64,000 nucleotides of DNA from Streptomyces sp. P3 (GTDB taxonomy: Bacteria > Actinomycetota > Actinomycetes > Streptomycetales > Streptomycetaceae): contig NZ_CP028369.1 in assembly GCF_003032475.1 (NCBI RefSeq), positions 1,054,001 through 1,118,000 on the forward strand, written 5' to 3'. This document shows, in pieces, positions 1 to 8,246 of this stretch (the stretch's first letter is position 1; every line of letters begins with the position of its first letter). Position numbers and translations under genes: made by a program. The notes below the pieces were generated by a model. The model worked only from the letters and a program-made list of their open reading frames with translations. It was not told where the DNA came from and did no database searches.

Positions 1-1
1 C

Positions 2-73
2 GGGACGACCCTGCTCGCCCTGGGTGCGGGATTCGTGGTTTATTCCATTCGCCGGGAACGTCTGGGTTTTTGA
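2..73 (+). CDS. C-terminal end of a membrane-anchored protein (partial)
   Basis: Only the last 23 codons are in the window, ending at TGA 71-73. They encode a hydrophobic stretch (LLALGAGFVVYSI) followed by a short basic tail RRERLGF. That is the layout of a C-terminal membrane anchor such as a sortase-type sorting signal or a tail anchor. The part that would carry an LPxTG motif lies outside the window, so no function can be given. Confidence 0.5.
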   Translation, partial: GTTLLALGAGFVVYSIRRERLGF

Positions 74-79
74 ATTTAC

Positions 80-115
80 TTGACTCTCCGTTGACGACTT
101 CTTCATAGTTCGCAC
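80..115 (+). promoter_or_regulatory. Promoter of the lipoprotein gene, probably leaderless
   Basis: TTGACT at 80-85 and CATAGT at 104-109 are separated by 18 bp. The ATG follows six bases after the -10 hexamer and there is no Shine-Dalgarno sequence in front of it, so transcription probably starts at or next to the start codon. Confidence 0.5.
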
Positions 116-901
116 ATGAAGAGATCATCGGGGGCCCGGCTGCGCGCCACGGCCGCAATCGGCGCGCTGTCGCTCTCCCTCCTCACCGCCTGTTCGGACG
201 AGGGGTCGAAGGACACCGCGGACTCCAAGACATCCGCCTCCTCGTCCGCCGCCGCCTCCTCGGCTCCGGCCGCGAAGGCGCTCACCAAGGCCGAGCTCGA
301 GAAGCTGCTGCTCGCGCAGGGCGAACTCAAGGGCTACAAGGTCGACTCGGGCGACGACACCCTGCCGGCCTCCAAGAGCGTGGTGAAGACCGACAAGCCG
401 GCCTGCGACCCGCTCGCCTGGGCCACGGCCGCGCTCGCCCCGGGCGACACGGACGCGAGCGTCGGCAACACGGTCGCCGAGGACAAGACGTCGGCCGCCA
501 CCGCCAAGCCGACGAACCTCGCGGACGCGTTCGACATCGACATGACGTTCGTCGGTCTCTCCTCGTACGCGGGCGACGGCGCGCAGAAGGCGATGAAGGC
601 CGTCTCCGACGGTGTGACGGCCTGTGCCGGCGGGTACGGCCTGAAGGCCGACGGCGAGAACACCAAGGTCACCAGGGTCGCCGCGGACAAGGGCGCCGGC
701 AAGGGCGACGAAACGGTGGCGTTCGTCGAGGACGTCGACATGGACGGTCAGGGCAAGGCCACCTTCCACGCCGAGGTGGTGCGCAAGGGCAACACCGTCG
801 CCACCTTCTACACCGTGAACTTCGCCGGGTTCGAGAAGGGCGGCGACATGGGCGCCGTGCCGGCGGCCGTGATCGACGCGCAGGTCGCGAAGCTCAAGTA
901 A
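116..901 (+). CDS. Secreted lipoprotein of unknown function
   Basis: A 261-residue protein. The N-terminus KRSSGARLR is basic, followed by a hydrophobic segment and a lipobox LTAC with the lipidated cysteine at residue 26, so it should be exported and anchored on the outer face of the membrane. A Ser/Ala-rich linker (about 30-60) leads into a globular region with two or three further cysteines that could form a disulfide. I see no catalytic motif. The fold resembles the many Streptomyces lipoproteins annotated only as putative lipoprotein. A strong hairpin follows the stop. Lipoprotein assignment is secure; the role is unknown. Confidence 0.8.
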   Translation: MKRSSGARLRATAAIGALSLSLLTACSDEGSKDTADSKTSASSSAAASSAPAAKALTKAELEKLLLAQGELKGYKVDSGDDTLPASKSVVKTDKPACDPLAWATAALAPGDTDASVGNTVAEDKTSAATAKPTNLADAFDIDMTFVGLSSYAGDGAQKAMKAVSDGVTACAGGYGLKADGENTKVTRVAADKGAGKGDETVAFVEDVDMDGQGKATFHAEVVRKGNTVATFYTVNFAGFEKGGDMGAVPAAVIDAQVAKLK

Positions 902-924
902 CACCGCTCCGCCTGAGGGAACTT

Positions 925-960
925 CGGGGCCCCGCCGCATCTCCGTGCGGCGGGGCCCCG
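925..960. terminator. Bidirectional terminator between the lipoprotein gene and hutH
   Basis: A perfect GC-rich hairpin has 15-bp arms (925-939 and 946-960) around a 6-nt loop. It lies between the convergent ends of the lipoprotein gene and hutH and can serve both. There is no U tract, as is common in Streptomyces. Confidence 0.75.
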
Positions 961-966
961 CTCGTG

Positions 967-2541
967 CTACCTGAGCGGTCCGGTGACCGTCTCCACCGCC
1001 GCGACGAGCCCCCCGGCACGCACGAAGGCGTCCGCCGCCGCGAGGTCGGGGGCGAGGAACCGGTCCGGGCCGGGCCCCTGCACGCCGGCCCCGCGTACCG
1101 CCTCGATGACCGCGCGCGTCGCCGGCGCCGGGGTCAGCCCCTCGCGCAGCTCCACACCGCGCGTGGCGGCGTACAGCTCGACGGCGATCACACGGGTGAG
1201 GTTGTCGACGGCGGTGCGCAGCTTGCGGGCCGCGGACCAGCCCATCGACACATGGTCCTCCTGCATCGCCGAGGACGGGATCGAGTCGGCGGACGCCGGT
1301 ACGGCCAGCCGCTTCAACTCGCTGACCAGCGCGGCCTGCGTGTACTGGGCGATCATCAGCCCGGAGTCGACGCCGGCGTCGTCCGCGAGGAACGGCGGCA
1401 GACCGTGACTGCGGTTCTTGTCGAGCAGCCGGTCGGTGCGCCGCTCGGCGATGGAGGCGAGGTCGGCGACCGCGATGGCGAGGAAGTCCAGCACGTAGGC
1501 GACCGGCGCCCCGTGGAAGTTGCCGTTGGACTCCACCCGCCCTCCCCCAGTGCCGAAAGCCTGGGAGGTGCCCCCAGGGAGCACCACCGGGTTGTCGACG
1601 GCCGAGGCCAGCTCGCGCTCGGCGACGAGCCGGGCGTGCGCCATCGTGTCCCGGCCGGCGCCGGCGACCTGCGGGGCGCAGCGCACCGAGTAGGCGTCCT
1701 GGACGCGCGGGGCGTCGTCCTGGTGGTGGCCGGTGAGCTCCGAACCGGCAAGCACGGCCAGCATGTTGGCGGCCGAGGCTCCCTGCCCCGGGTGCGGGCG
1801 GATGGCGTGCAGCTCGGGGGCGAGCACCTTGTCGGTGCCCAGCAGGGCCTCCAGCGACAACGCGGCCGTGACGTCGGCCGACTTGTAGAGCATGTCGAGG
1901 TCGGCGAGGGCCATCACCAGCATGCCGAGCATGCCGTCGGTGCCGTTGAGGAGCGCCAGGCCCTCCTTCTCGCGCAGCTCGACCGGGGCGATGCCGTGCT
2001 CGGCGAGCAGTTCGCCGGCGGGGCGTACGACGCCGTCCGGGCCTTCCGCGTCGCCCTCGCCCATGAGGGTGAGGGCGCAGTGCGAGAGCGGGGCCAGGTC
2101 GCCGGAGCAGCCGAGGGAGCCGTACTCGTGCACGACCGGCGTGATGCCGGCGTTGAGGATGTCGGCCATGGTCTGCGCGACCTCGGGGCGGACGCCGGTG
2201 TGCCCGGAGCAGACCGTCTTCAGCCGCAGGAACATCAGCGCCCGGACGACCTCGCGCTCCACCCGCGGGCCCATGCCGGCGGCGTGCGAACGGACGATGT
2301 TGCGCTGCAGCTGAGCGCGCAGCTCCGGACTGATGTGCCGGGTGGCGAGGGCGCCGAAACCGGTGGAGACGCCGTAGACGGGCTCGGGCTTGGCCGCCAG
2401 CGCGTCCACGATGCCGCGGGCCGCGGCGAGGGCCGCCACCGCCTCCGCGGAGAGCTCGATCCTGGCGCCGTCGCGCGCCACGGCGACCACGTCGGACGCG
2501 GTCACGCCGGACGTCCTCACCACCACAGTGTGCATATCCAT
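967..2541 (-). CDS. hutH: Histidine ammonia-lyase
   Basis: Cytoplasmic first enzyme of histidine degradation, eliminating ammonia from L-histidine to give urocanate; about 524 residues. Visible signatures of the MIO aromatic-amino-acid-lyase family are YGVSTGFG (56-63), the cofactor loop GSLGCSGDLAPLSH with the MIO tripeptide Cys-Ser-Gly at 145-147 (2101-2109), VQDAYSVRC and the ESNGNFHG segment. The tripeptide is CSG instead of the usual ASG. A loop before ESNGNFHG is about ten residues longer than expected because a palindromic intergenic-type repeat is inserted in frame (see that entry). The ATG at 2541 is chosen because a -10 TACGCT lies seven bases upstream, implying a leaderless mRNA; ATG 2535 is the alternative. 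A longer frame to 2577 would contain the promoter. No other hut gene is adjacent. Confidence 0.93.
   Translation of the reverse strand: MDMHTVVVRTSGVTASDVVAVARDGARIELSAEAVAALAAARGIVDALAAKPEPVYGVSTGFGALATRHISPELRAQLQRNIVRSHAAGMGPRVEREVVRALMFLRLKTVCSGHTGVRPEVAQTMADILNAGITPVVHEYGSLGCSGDLAPLSHCALTLMGEGDAEGPDGVVRPAGELLAEHGIAPVELREKEGLALLNGTDGMLGMLVMALADLDMLYKSADVTAALSLEALLGTDKVLAPELHAIRPHPGQGASAANMLAVLAGSELTGHHQDDAPRVQDAYSVRCAPQVAGAGRDTMAHARLVAERELASAVDNPVVLPGGTSQAFGTGGGRVESNGNFHGAPVAYVLDFLAIAVADLASIAERRTDRLLDKNRSHGLPPFLADDAGVDSGLMIAQYTQAALVSELKRLAVPASADSIPSSAMQEDHVSMGWSAARKLRTAVDNLTRVIAVELYAATRGVELREGLTPAPATRAVIEAVRGAGVQGPGPDRFLAPDLAAADAFVRAGGLVAAVETVTGPLR
1541..1578. repeat. Streptomyces-type palindromic repeat inserted in hutH
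   Basis: CCTCCC and AG-rich arms (1541-1550) pair with CTGGGAGG (1561-1568) around the linker TGCCGAAAGC and are followed by TGCCCCCAGGG. This is the sequence style of short palindromic repeats normally scattered between Streptomyces genes. Here it is read in frame on the minus strand and adds about ten Gly/Ser/Thr-rich residues (GGTSQAFGTGGG) to HutH without a stop. Confidence 0.65.
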
Positions 2542-2548
2542 ATTCAGG

Positions 2549-2577
2549 AGCGTACGCAGTGAAGACGAAGATGTCAC
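2549..2577 (-). promoter_or_regulatory. hutH promoter
   Basis: On the minus strand GTGACA (2577-2572) and TACGCT (2554-2549) are separated by 17 bp, and the ATG at 2541 begins seven bases after the -10 hexamer. This fits a vegetative promoter with a leaderless transcript. Confidence 0.55.
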
Positions 2578-2712
2578 CAGTGGGGGCGGGGTTCGCCCCT
2601 TACCGATGCGTCACGTCGCCGCCGTGTCAACGTCTCCGCGTCCCGGCGCGGCCACCCGTCCCGGCGCAGCCGCCACCGCGTTCCGGCGCGGCGCTCCGTC
2701 GCCGCCCGCGCC

Positions 2713-3864
2713 TCAGGGCCGCCCGCGGAACCGCCGCCGCTCGGCGGAGGTCCGCTCATGCGGCTCCGGCTCGTCGGCCAGCCGCACCACGGGGTCGTCG
2801 GGTCCCTGCCGTCCGGCGACCACCGGCCGGGCGGCCCGCACGGCCTTGGCACGGTACTGGGCGGCGTCCGCCAGCCGGAACAGCCGACGGGCCGAGCACA
2901 CCGGTCCGATCGGGTCCGCGGTCGAGGCGACCCCGCAGGCCACGCCGTCACCGAACTCCAGCTCTCCGGCCCGTCGGCAGAGGTCGTCGGCGACCTTGAC
3001 GACGGCGTCGGCGGGCGATCCGACGACCAGCAGGCAGAACTCGTCCCCGCCGAGCCGGGCGGCCAGCGCGCCCGGCAGCATCGCCCCGCACAGCGACAGC
3101 ACCGAACCGAACCGCTCCAGCAGCCGGTCGCCGACGGCGTGCCCGCGGGTGTCGTTGACCCGCTTCAGTCCGTTGAGGTCGCACACCACGAGAGAGACCA
3201 CCACCCCCTGTACGCGATGCCGCTCCACCGCCTCCTCCAGCCGCACGTCGACCGCGCGACGGTTGGCCAGGCCGGTGAGCGAGTCGGTGAAGGCAAGACG
3301 CCGGGCCTCCTCCAGCCGCTCGGTCTGGGCGAGCCCGGCGGAGACGACGGCGGCGAGGACGGTGGCGAAATCGGCGTCGTCGCGGTCGAAGACCCGGGTC
3401 CCGGTGGAGCGGGCGACGTACAGCTCGCCCCAGGCCCGGCCGTGCAGCACGATCGGCGCGACCACGCAGGAACCCCGGCCCCGGCGGCGCAGGGCCGCGA
3501 CGCGCTGATGGCAGTAGCCGGGACGGCCGGCGGCGAGGCCCTGGGCGGTCTCCACCCAGGCGTTGGGCTCACCGCCCGCCGCCCAGCGCTCGTGCAGGAA
3601 CTCGGTGATCTCGGGGAACCGGTGCACCGGGTAGGCCTCCGCCTCCGGGAACTCGGCCTCGTCCGCGGCCCGGTCCCCCACGTTCACCAGGACCCTCAGC
3701 TGCCCGAGGTCGCGTTCCCACACCGAGAGCGCGGCGAAGCTTCCCGTCAGCGCCCGGCCGGCTCCCAGCGCGGCCGCACGCCAGGACTCGCGGGGGGTGC
3801 GCGCGGCCGCCATGCCCTGCGCGAGCGCCACCACGGCCGCCAGGCGCGTGTCGTCCTCACTCAT
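2713..3864 (-). CDS. GAF-GGDEF diguanylate cyclase
   Basis: A 383-residue soluble protein with an N-terminal GAF-like sensor region (about 20-190) and a C-terminal GGDEF domain (about 200-365). The domain carries DSLTGLANRRA and the intact active-site signature RLGGDEF, so it should make cyclic di-GMP from two GTP. Residues upstream of GGDEF (MLPGALAA) lack the RxxD product-inhibition site. Cyclic di-GMP controls the switch from vegetative growth to sporulation in Streptomyces. The ATG at 3864 follows a G-rich stretch; an upstream in-frame ATG at 3930 is less likely because it would reach into the promoter. The arrangement recalls the Streptomyces protein named CdgE, but I cannot confirm orthology. 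Confidence 0.85.
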   Translation of the reverse strand: MSEDDTRLAAVVALAQGMAAARTPRESWRAAALGAGRALTGSFAALSVWERDLGQLRVLVNVGDRAADEAEFPEAEAYPVHRFPEITEFLHERWAAGGEPNAWVETAQGLAAGRPGYCHQRVAALRRRGRGSCVVAPIVLHGRAWGELYVARSTGTRVFDRDDADFATVLAAVVSAGLAQTERLEEARRLAFTDSLTGLANRRAVDVRLEEAVERHRVQGVVVSLVVCDLNGLKRVNDTRGHAVGDRLLERFGSVLSLCGAMLPGALAARLGGDEFCLLVVGSPADAVVKVADDLCRRAGELEFGDGVACGVASTADPIGPVCSARRLFRLADAAQYRAKAVRAARPVVAGRQGPDDPVVRLADEPEPHERTSAERRRFRGRP

Positions 3865-3984
3865 CGCCCTCACCCCCACTGCCCTCGCCCATGACATCAG
3901 GCTAGGGATATTTGGGTGAAAAAGAGACACGAAGCGTCACTTGGAGTGACGGCGCCGGGAGCGGCGCGGGCCTCCCCCGGAATC

Positions 3985-4815
3985 TCACTCGCCGGGCCAC
4001 TGCGGCTTCCGCTTCTCGTTGAACGCGGCGACCCCCTCCGCCCGGTCCCCGGAGAAGGCCACCGACCGCCATGCCGCGTCCTCGACCTCGAGCCCGGCCC
4101 GCAGGTCCAGCCCCTGCCCGAGCCGCAGCGCCCGCTTCGCCGCCCGCAGCCCCACCGGCGAGTTGCCGGCGATCCGCGCGGCCATCGCCAGCGCCTCCTC
4201 CCGGTCCCGCCCCTCCTCCGCCAGCACGTCCACCAGACCCAGCTCCCGCGCCTCGGCCGCCTCCACGCGCCGCGCGGTGAAGATCAGCTCGGCCGCCCGG
4301 GCCGCGCCGACCCGGCGGGGCAGCAGCTGCGTGCCGCCGCCGCCGGGGATCACGCCCACCGACACCTCGGGCAGGCCCACCACCGCCGTACGGTCGGCCA
4401 CGATCACGTCGCACGCCAGGGCCAGCTCGAACCCGCCCCCCAGGGCGAAGCCGTGGACGGCCGCGATCGTGGGCGCCGGCAGTTCCAGCACGCCGGTGTA
4501 CGCGCCGCGGGCGAGGGGCCGCTGCCGCACCAGTTCGGCGTCGCTGAAGGAGTTGCGCTCCTTGAGGTCGGCGCCGACGCAGAACGCCCGCTCGTGCGTG
4601 GACGTCACCACGACCACCCTCACCCCGCGGTCCTCACCCAGTGCCGCGCACGCCGCCGCGATCGACCGGGCCATCTCGGTGGAGACCGCGTTCATGGCCT
4701 TCGGCCGGTCGAGGACCAGCTCCGCGACATGACCGCCGTCCCCGTGCCGCCGCACCAGCACGAACTCCCCGAAACGCGTCTCACCCACGCGCTCCCCGCC
4801 CACGACACCGCTCAC
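3985..4815 (-). CDS. Enoyl-CoA hydratase/isomerase (crotonase) family protein
   Basis: A 276-residue crotonase-fold enzyme acting on acyl-CoA thioesters. LDRPKAMNAVS near the N-terminus is the CoA-binding strand. ERAFCVGADL provides the first half of the oxyanion hole and HGFALGGGFELALACD the second. The two acidic positions used for hydration are present as Glu in GGFELAL and in GLPEVSVGVIPGGGG. These are consistent with an active hydratase, although the substrate cannot be read from sequence. The GTG start at 4815 has GGAGG eight or nine bases upstream. The gene stands alone, divergent from a membrane protein gene, with GTTAAC repeats in its upstream region. Confidence 0.9.
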   Translation of the reverse strand: MSGVVGGERVGETRFGEFVLVRRHGDGGHVAELVLDRPKAMNAVSTEMARSIAAACAALGEDRGVRVVVVTSTHERAFCVGADLKERNSFSDAELVRQRPLARGAYTGVLELPAPTIAAVHGFALGGGFELALACDVIVADRTAVVGLPEVSVGVIPGGGGTQLLPRRVGAARAAELIFTARRVEAAEARELGLVDVLAEEGRDREEALAMAARIAGNSPVGLRAAKRALRLGQGLDLRAGLEVEDAAWRSVAFSGDRAEGVAAFNEKRKPQWPGE

Positions 4816-4826
4816 GACAGCCCTCC

Positions 4827-4847
4827 GGTTAACGATGGTTAACTACC
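4827..4847. promoter_or_regulatory. Candidate operator: GTTAAC inverted/direct repeat
   Basis: Two GTTAAC palindromes (4828-4833 and 4838-4843) are spaced by four bases. They lie just upstream of the ribosome binding site of the crotonase gene. Such paired A/T-rich palindromes in a GC-rich genome often mark a repressor site; no adjacent regulator gene is present. Confidence 0.35.
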
Positions 4848-5021
4848 AGGATCCGATCATCCCAGTCACGGGCCGCGAGGGAAAGACCGGCCTCCTCCGT
4901 ACCGGTACCCCGGCCACCCGTACGGGTGACATCCTGCCCAACTCGGCGCACACCGCGCTTGCCCGCGCATACCGTGCCTCCGCCCCGGCGCATCGAGGGC
5001 GCCACCGCATCGGGGAGGAAC

Positions 5022-5717
5022 ATGATGGCCGGCACGCTGACCGGGCTGGACCAGACGACACGGCAGGGCGTGGCGGCGGAGGCCCATCCGGCCTGGGTGC
5101 CGCGCGCCCGGGGCCGGCACCGCCGGCCACGCCCCCGCAAGGTGCTGTTCGCCGTGGGCGGCCTCGCGCTGGCCGCGGGCGTGCTGAGTCTTCTGCGGCC
5201 GACCCCCGACACGGGCGGCGCCGGCGCCCTCGGCACCGCGGAGGCGGAGCCCCGGCCCGACCTCGTCACGAGCGCGGACGACGACGCCGGTGACACGACC
5301 GGGAAAGGCGCCGAGAAGGCGGCCGACGACAGCGGGGGCGACCGTGACGGCGGCCGGGACCCCGCCACCGGACCGGCCGTCGCCCCGCCCGCCCCCACCG
5401 CGCCCACCGCCATGGGCGGCGCGAGCCCCGGCCCGGCGCGCGAGGCGGCGGGCCTCCTGCCGGGCGCGCCCGGGGCTCCGACGTCCGTCGTCCTGCCCCC
5501 CGACGCCACCTACGATCCGACTCCCCGCGCGGCGCCCCCCGCGCCCACCGCGACCCCCGCACCCGAACCCCCGTCGGCGCCCCGGCCGGCCACCGCCGCC
5601 CCGGCGCCCCGGCCGCCGAACCCGCCGCAGGCCGCAGAGCCCCGCCGGCCGGAGCTCTGCGTCCCGATCATCGGCCTCTGCGTGGACCCCCTGAGCGCCC
5701 CGGCGTCGCAGCGGTAG
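5022..5717 (+). CDS. Single-pass membrane protein with Pro/Ala-rich extracellular tail
   Basis: A 231-residue protein. A basic stretch RARGRHRRPRPRK (28-40) precedes one membrane helix (about 41-58, VLFAVGGLALAAGVLSLL). The remainder is Pro/Ala/Gly-rich and low complexity, ending in a short segment with two cysteines (ELCVPIIGLCVDPL) that could form a disulfide. The topology is probably N-in with an external tail, a layout common in actinobacterial wall-spanning proteins. The ATG at 5022 is preceded by GGGAGG. No known domain is recognised and the neighbours give no hint. Confidence 0.65.
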   Translation: MMAGTLTGLDQTTRQGVAAEAHPAWVPRARGRHRRPRPRKVLFAVGGLALAAGVLSLLRPTPDTGGAGALGTAEAEPRPDLVTSADDDAGDTTGKGAEKAADDSGGDRDGGRDPATGPAVAPPAPTAPTAMGGASPGPAREAAGLLPGAPGAPTSVVLPPDATYDPTPRAAPPAPTATPAPEPPSAPRPATAAPAPRPPNPPQAAEPRRPELCVPIIGLCVDPLSAPASQR

Positions 5718-5924
5718 GGGCAGGGCCGGAAGGGTTCACCGGCTCTCCGGCCTTTCCGGCCGCGGCACCGGCCGCGGGCCCGCCGCGGGCCGGGACGGCG
5801 ACGCACCCGCCCGCCGCAGGCAGGCGCCATCGGCCGGCCATCAGCGCCAGCCGTCAGCCGTCAGCCGCGTCCCGGCGCGGGCGTACGTCAGCGATGTACG
5901 GAACACGTCCGTCAGCGGTGCGGG

Positions 5925-7076
5925 TCAGATGTCGGTGTCGTTGCGGCGGGTGAGGAGCCAGGGTTCGACCACACCCAGGCCGCGTACCGGGCGCTGCCAC
6001 ATCGGCTGCAGGGCGAAGCGGTACTTCGGTGGCTCCTCGCCCTCCTTCTCCGCGGCGGCCGCCTCCTCCGCGGCCTCGGCCTCGGAGGAGGGGGCGTCAC
6101 CGGTGCGGATCAGCTCCTCGGCGAAGGCGCTGTCCACCAGGACGGCGTCGCGGGGAGCTATCGACGTCAGCCGGGAGGCCAGGTTGACCGTCGTGCCGAA
6201 GACATCGCCCATCCGGGTGGTGACCGTGCCGAACGCCATCCCTACGCGCAGTTCCGGCATCGTCTCGTCGTTGCTCATCGTCTCGACCAGCAGCAGCGCG
6301 ATGTCGGCGGCGGTGCCCGCGTCGTCGGCCGCGTAGAGCACCTCGTCGCCGAGGGTCTTGATCAGGCGCCCGCCCCGGGCGGCCACCAGGTCGGCGGAGG
6401 TGGTCTCGAAGGCCTCGACGAGCTCGCCGAGTTCCTCCTCCTCCATCCGGCGGGTCAGCCGGGTGAAGCCCACGAGGTCGGCGAAGCAGACGGCGAGCCG
6501 CCGGTCCACCATCTCCTCGTCGTCGGCGGCCTGCACGACCCGGCCGGCCGAGGCGGCGAGCTGGCGGCGCCAGACGTAGACGAGGAACTCCTCCAGCTCG
6601 GGCAGCAGCAGCTCGACGATCGGGTAGGTGACCTCGGTGCGGGTCATGCCCGGCTCGGGCGGCTCGGTCAGGCCCTCCAGGAACGAGTCGATCTGCCACT
6701 CCGCCAGACGGGCGGTGGTCTGCCCGGTGGACCGCGCCACCTGTACGGCCATCGCCTCGCTCAGCAGCCCGGCCTCGACGAGACCCGCCAGCCGCCGCAG
6801 GGCCAGGACGTCGGCCTCGGTGAGCGCCTTGGCCTGCCCGATGTCGGCGAAGCCCATCGCCCGCCAGAAGCGCGACGCCAGCTCCATGGAGACGCCCGCG
6901 CTGCGGGCGGCCTGGAAGGGGGTGTATCGGCGCTCGGCGCCGAGGATGAGCTGTTCGAGGCGCAGCGCGAGAGGGTGCGGGTCCTCACCGGGGTCGCCCG
7001 GCTCGCCGGGGTCGGCGGCCGGCAGGTTGCCCCGGCCGTCCTCGCCCGCGCCGGAGCCCGTGTCGTCGACGGTCAC
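5925..7076 (-). CDS. cya: Class III adenylate cyclase
   Basis: A 383-residue protein that should convert ATP to cyclic AMP. An N-terminal regulatory region of about 200 residues, rich in helices and without membrane segments, precedes the cyclase homology domain. The domain shows the first metal-binding Asp in CFADLVGFTRL, the adenine-selecting Lys and second metal Asp in LIKTLGDEVLY, and the transition-state Asn/Arg in GTTVNLASRL, so all catalytic positions are intact. The C-terminus after the domain is Glu/Ala-rich. S. coelicolor has a single cya in the same position next to birA and pccB, so I use that symbol. In Streptomyces cAMP affects germination and antibiotic production. Confidence 0.88.
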   Translation of the reverse strand: MTVDDTGSGAGEDGRGNLPAADPGEPGDPGEDPHPLALRLEQLILGAERRYTPFQAARSAGVSMELASRFWRAMGFADIGQAKALTEADVLALRRLAGLVEAGLLSEAMAVQVARSTGQTTARLAEWQIDSFLEGLTEPPEPGMTRTEVTYPIVELLLPELEEFLVYVWRRQLAASAGRVVQAADDEEMVDRRLAVCFADLVGFTRLTRRMEEEELGELVEAFETTSADLVAARGGRLIKTLGDEVLYAADDAGTAADIALLLVETMSNDETMPELRVGMAFGTVTTRMGDVFGTTVNLASRLTSIAPRDAVLVDSAFAEELIRTGDAPSSEAEAAEEAAAAEKEGEEPPKYRFALQPMWQRPVRGLGVVEPWLLTRRNDTDI

Positions 7077-7266
7077 GCCTGCTGCCCTTCCGATCTTCCG
7101 CGGTCAGGTTTCGACCGGCCTCAACTCTACGGCAGGTGTGCGCCAGCTCACTCCGTTCGGTTCGGCAGGGGCCGAGGCCCCGTTCGGGTCCGGTCGCCCC
7201 GAACTCCCCCAAGGCAGGCCGCCGGACGGGCTCGGACACCCTGCCCGGCCCACGCTTCGTCGTGCG

Positions 7267-8136
7267 TCACGCCGGTCTCAGGTGGACGATGTCGCCCGCC
7301 CCCACCGGTTCCTGCACCCCTTTCTCGGTGGCGATGACGAGGCGGCCGTCGCCGTCGACCGCGACCGCCTCGCCGACCAGCGACCGGTCGCCGGGCAGCT
7401 CGGCCCGCACCGTCCGTCCCAGGGTCGCGCATCCGGCCGCGTACGTCTCCTGCAGGCCGCTCGACGCCGGGTCGCCGCCGGCGGCACGCCAGCGTCCGTA
7501 CCACTCCTCCAGCGACCGCAGGACGGCCCGCAGCAGCGGGTCCCGGTCCGTGGTGACCGCCCCGGCCAGCGCCAGGGAACCCGCCTGCGGCACCGGCAGC
7601 TCCTCCGCGCGCAGGGTGACGTTGAGACCGACGCCGACGACCACCGCGTCCGTGCCGGCCCGTTCCGCGAGGATGCCGCCGGCCTTGCGTTCCTCCCCGC
7701 CGACGGTCACCAGCAGGTCGTTGGGCCATTTGAGTGCCGTGTCGACGCCCGCCGCCCGGGACAGCCCCGTCGCGACCGCGACGCCGGTGAGCAGGGGCAG
7801 CCAGCCCCAGCGGGCCACCGGCACCTCGCCCGGCGTGAGGAGCACGGAGAAGAACAGTCCGGAGCGCGGGGGCGCCGTCCACCGGCGGTCCAGGCGGCCC
7901 CGGCCCGAGGTCTGCTCCTCGGCCACCAGGATCGCGCCCTCGTGCGCCCTGCCCTCGCCCGCGGCGGTCACCAGGTCGGAGTTGGTGGAGCCGGTGCGCT
8001 GCACCACGTCCACCCCGGACCACAGGCCGCCCTCCCGTACCAGCGCCCGGCGCAGGGCCGCGGCGTTGAGGGGCGGGCGGTCGAGGTCGGACCACCGGCC
8101 GCCGCCGCCCGCCTCTGATGCATCTCGCGGTGTCAT
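7267..8136 (-). CDS. birA: Biotin-[acetyl-CoA-carboxylase] ligase
   Basis: A 289-residue biotin protein ligase that forms biotinyl-AMP and transfers biotin to the carrier lysine of carboxylases. The ligase signature TNSDLV is followed by the nucleotide/biotin loop EEQTSGRGRLDRRW, then LKWPNDLLV and GGILAE, all typical of the family, with a short C-terminal SH3-like domain. There is no N-terminal helix-turn-helix, so this is a monofunctional ligase and not a repressor. The start at 8136 is chosen because the frame upstream (to 8190) overlaps the divergent pccB promoter. Its obvious clients, AccA2 here and its paralogues, explain the conserved position beside pccB. Confidence 0.92.
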   Translation of the reverse strand: MTPRDASEAGGGGRWSDLDRPPLNAAALRRALVREGGLWSGVDVVQRTGSTNSDLVTAAGEGRAHEGAILVAEEQTSGRGRLDRRWTAPPRSGLFFSVLLTPGEVPVARWGWLPLLTGVAVATGLSRAAGVDTALKWPNDLLVTVGGEERKAGGILAERAGTDAVVVGVGLNVTLRAEELPVPQAGSLALAGAVTTDRDPLLRAVLRSLEEWYGRWRAAGGDPASSGLQETYAAGCATLGRTVRAELPGDRSLVGEAVAVDGDGRLVIATEKGVQEPVGAGDIVHLRPA

Positions 8137-8246
8137 GCAAGCCACCCTAGGTGTGTTGAACACCGCACTGCCGATCCGTAGGGGCAGCACTACGCTACGG
8201 ATGAGTAACCGTCCCCCCTTTTGAGCAGGCAGGGAGCCGCATCCCG

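Noticed and set aside
964..2562. Long plus-strand open frame opposite hutH and similar long frames opposite most genes
   Set aside because: It is a GC-bias shadow: the composition is Arg/Gly/Val/His-rich without any recognisable domain, and the opposite strand encodes a clear enzyme.
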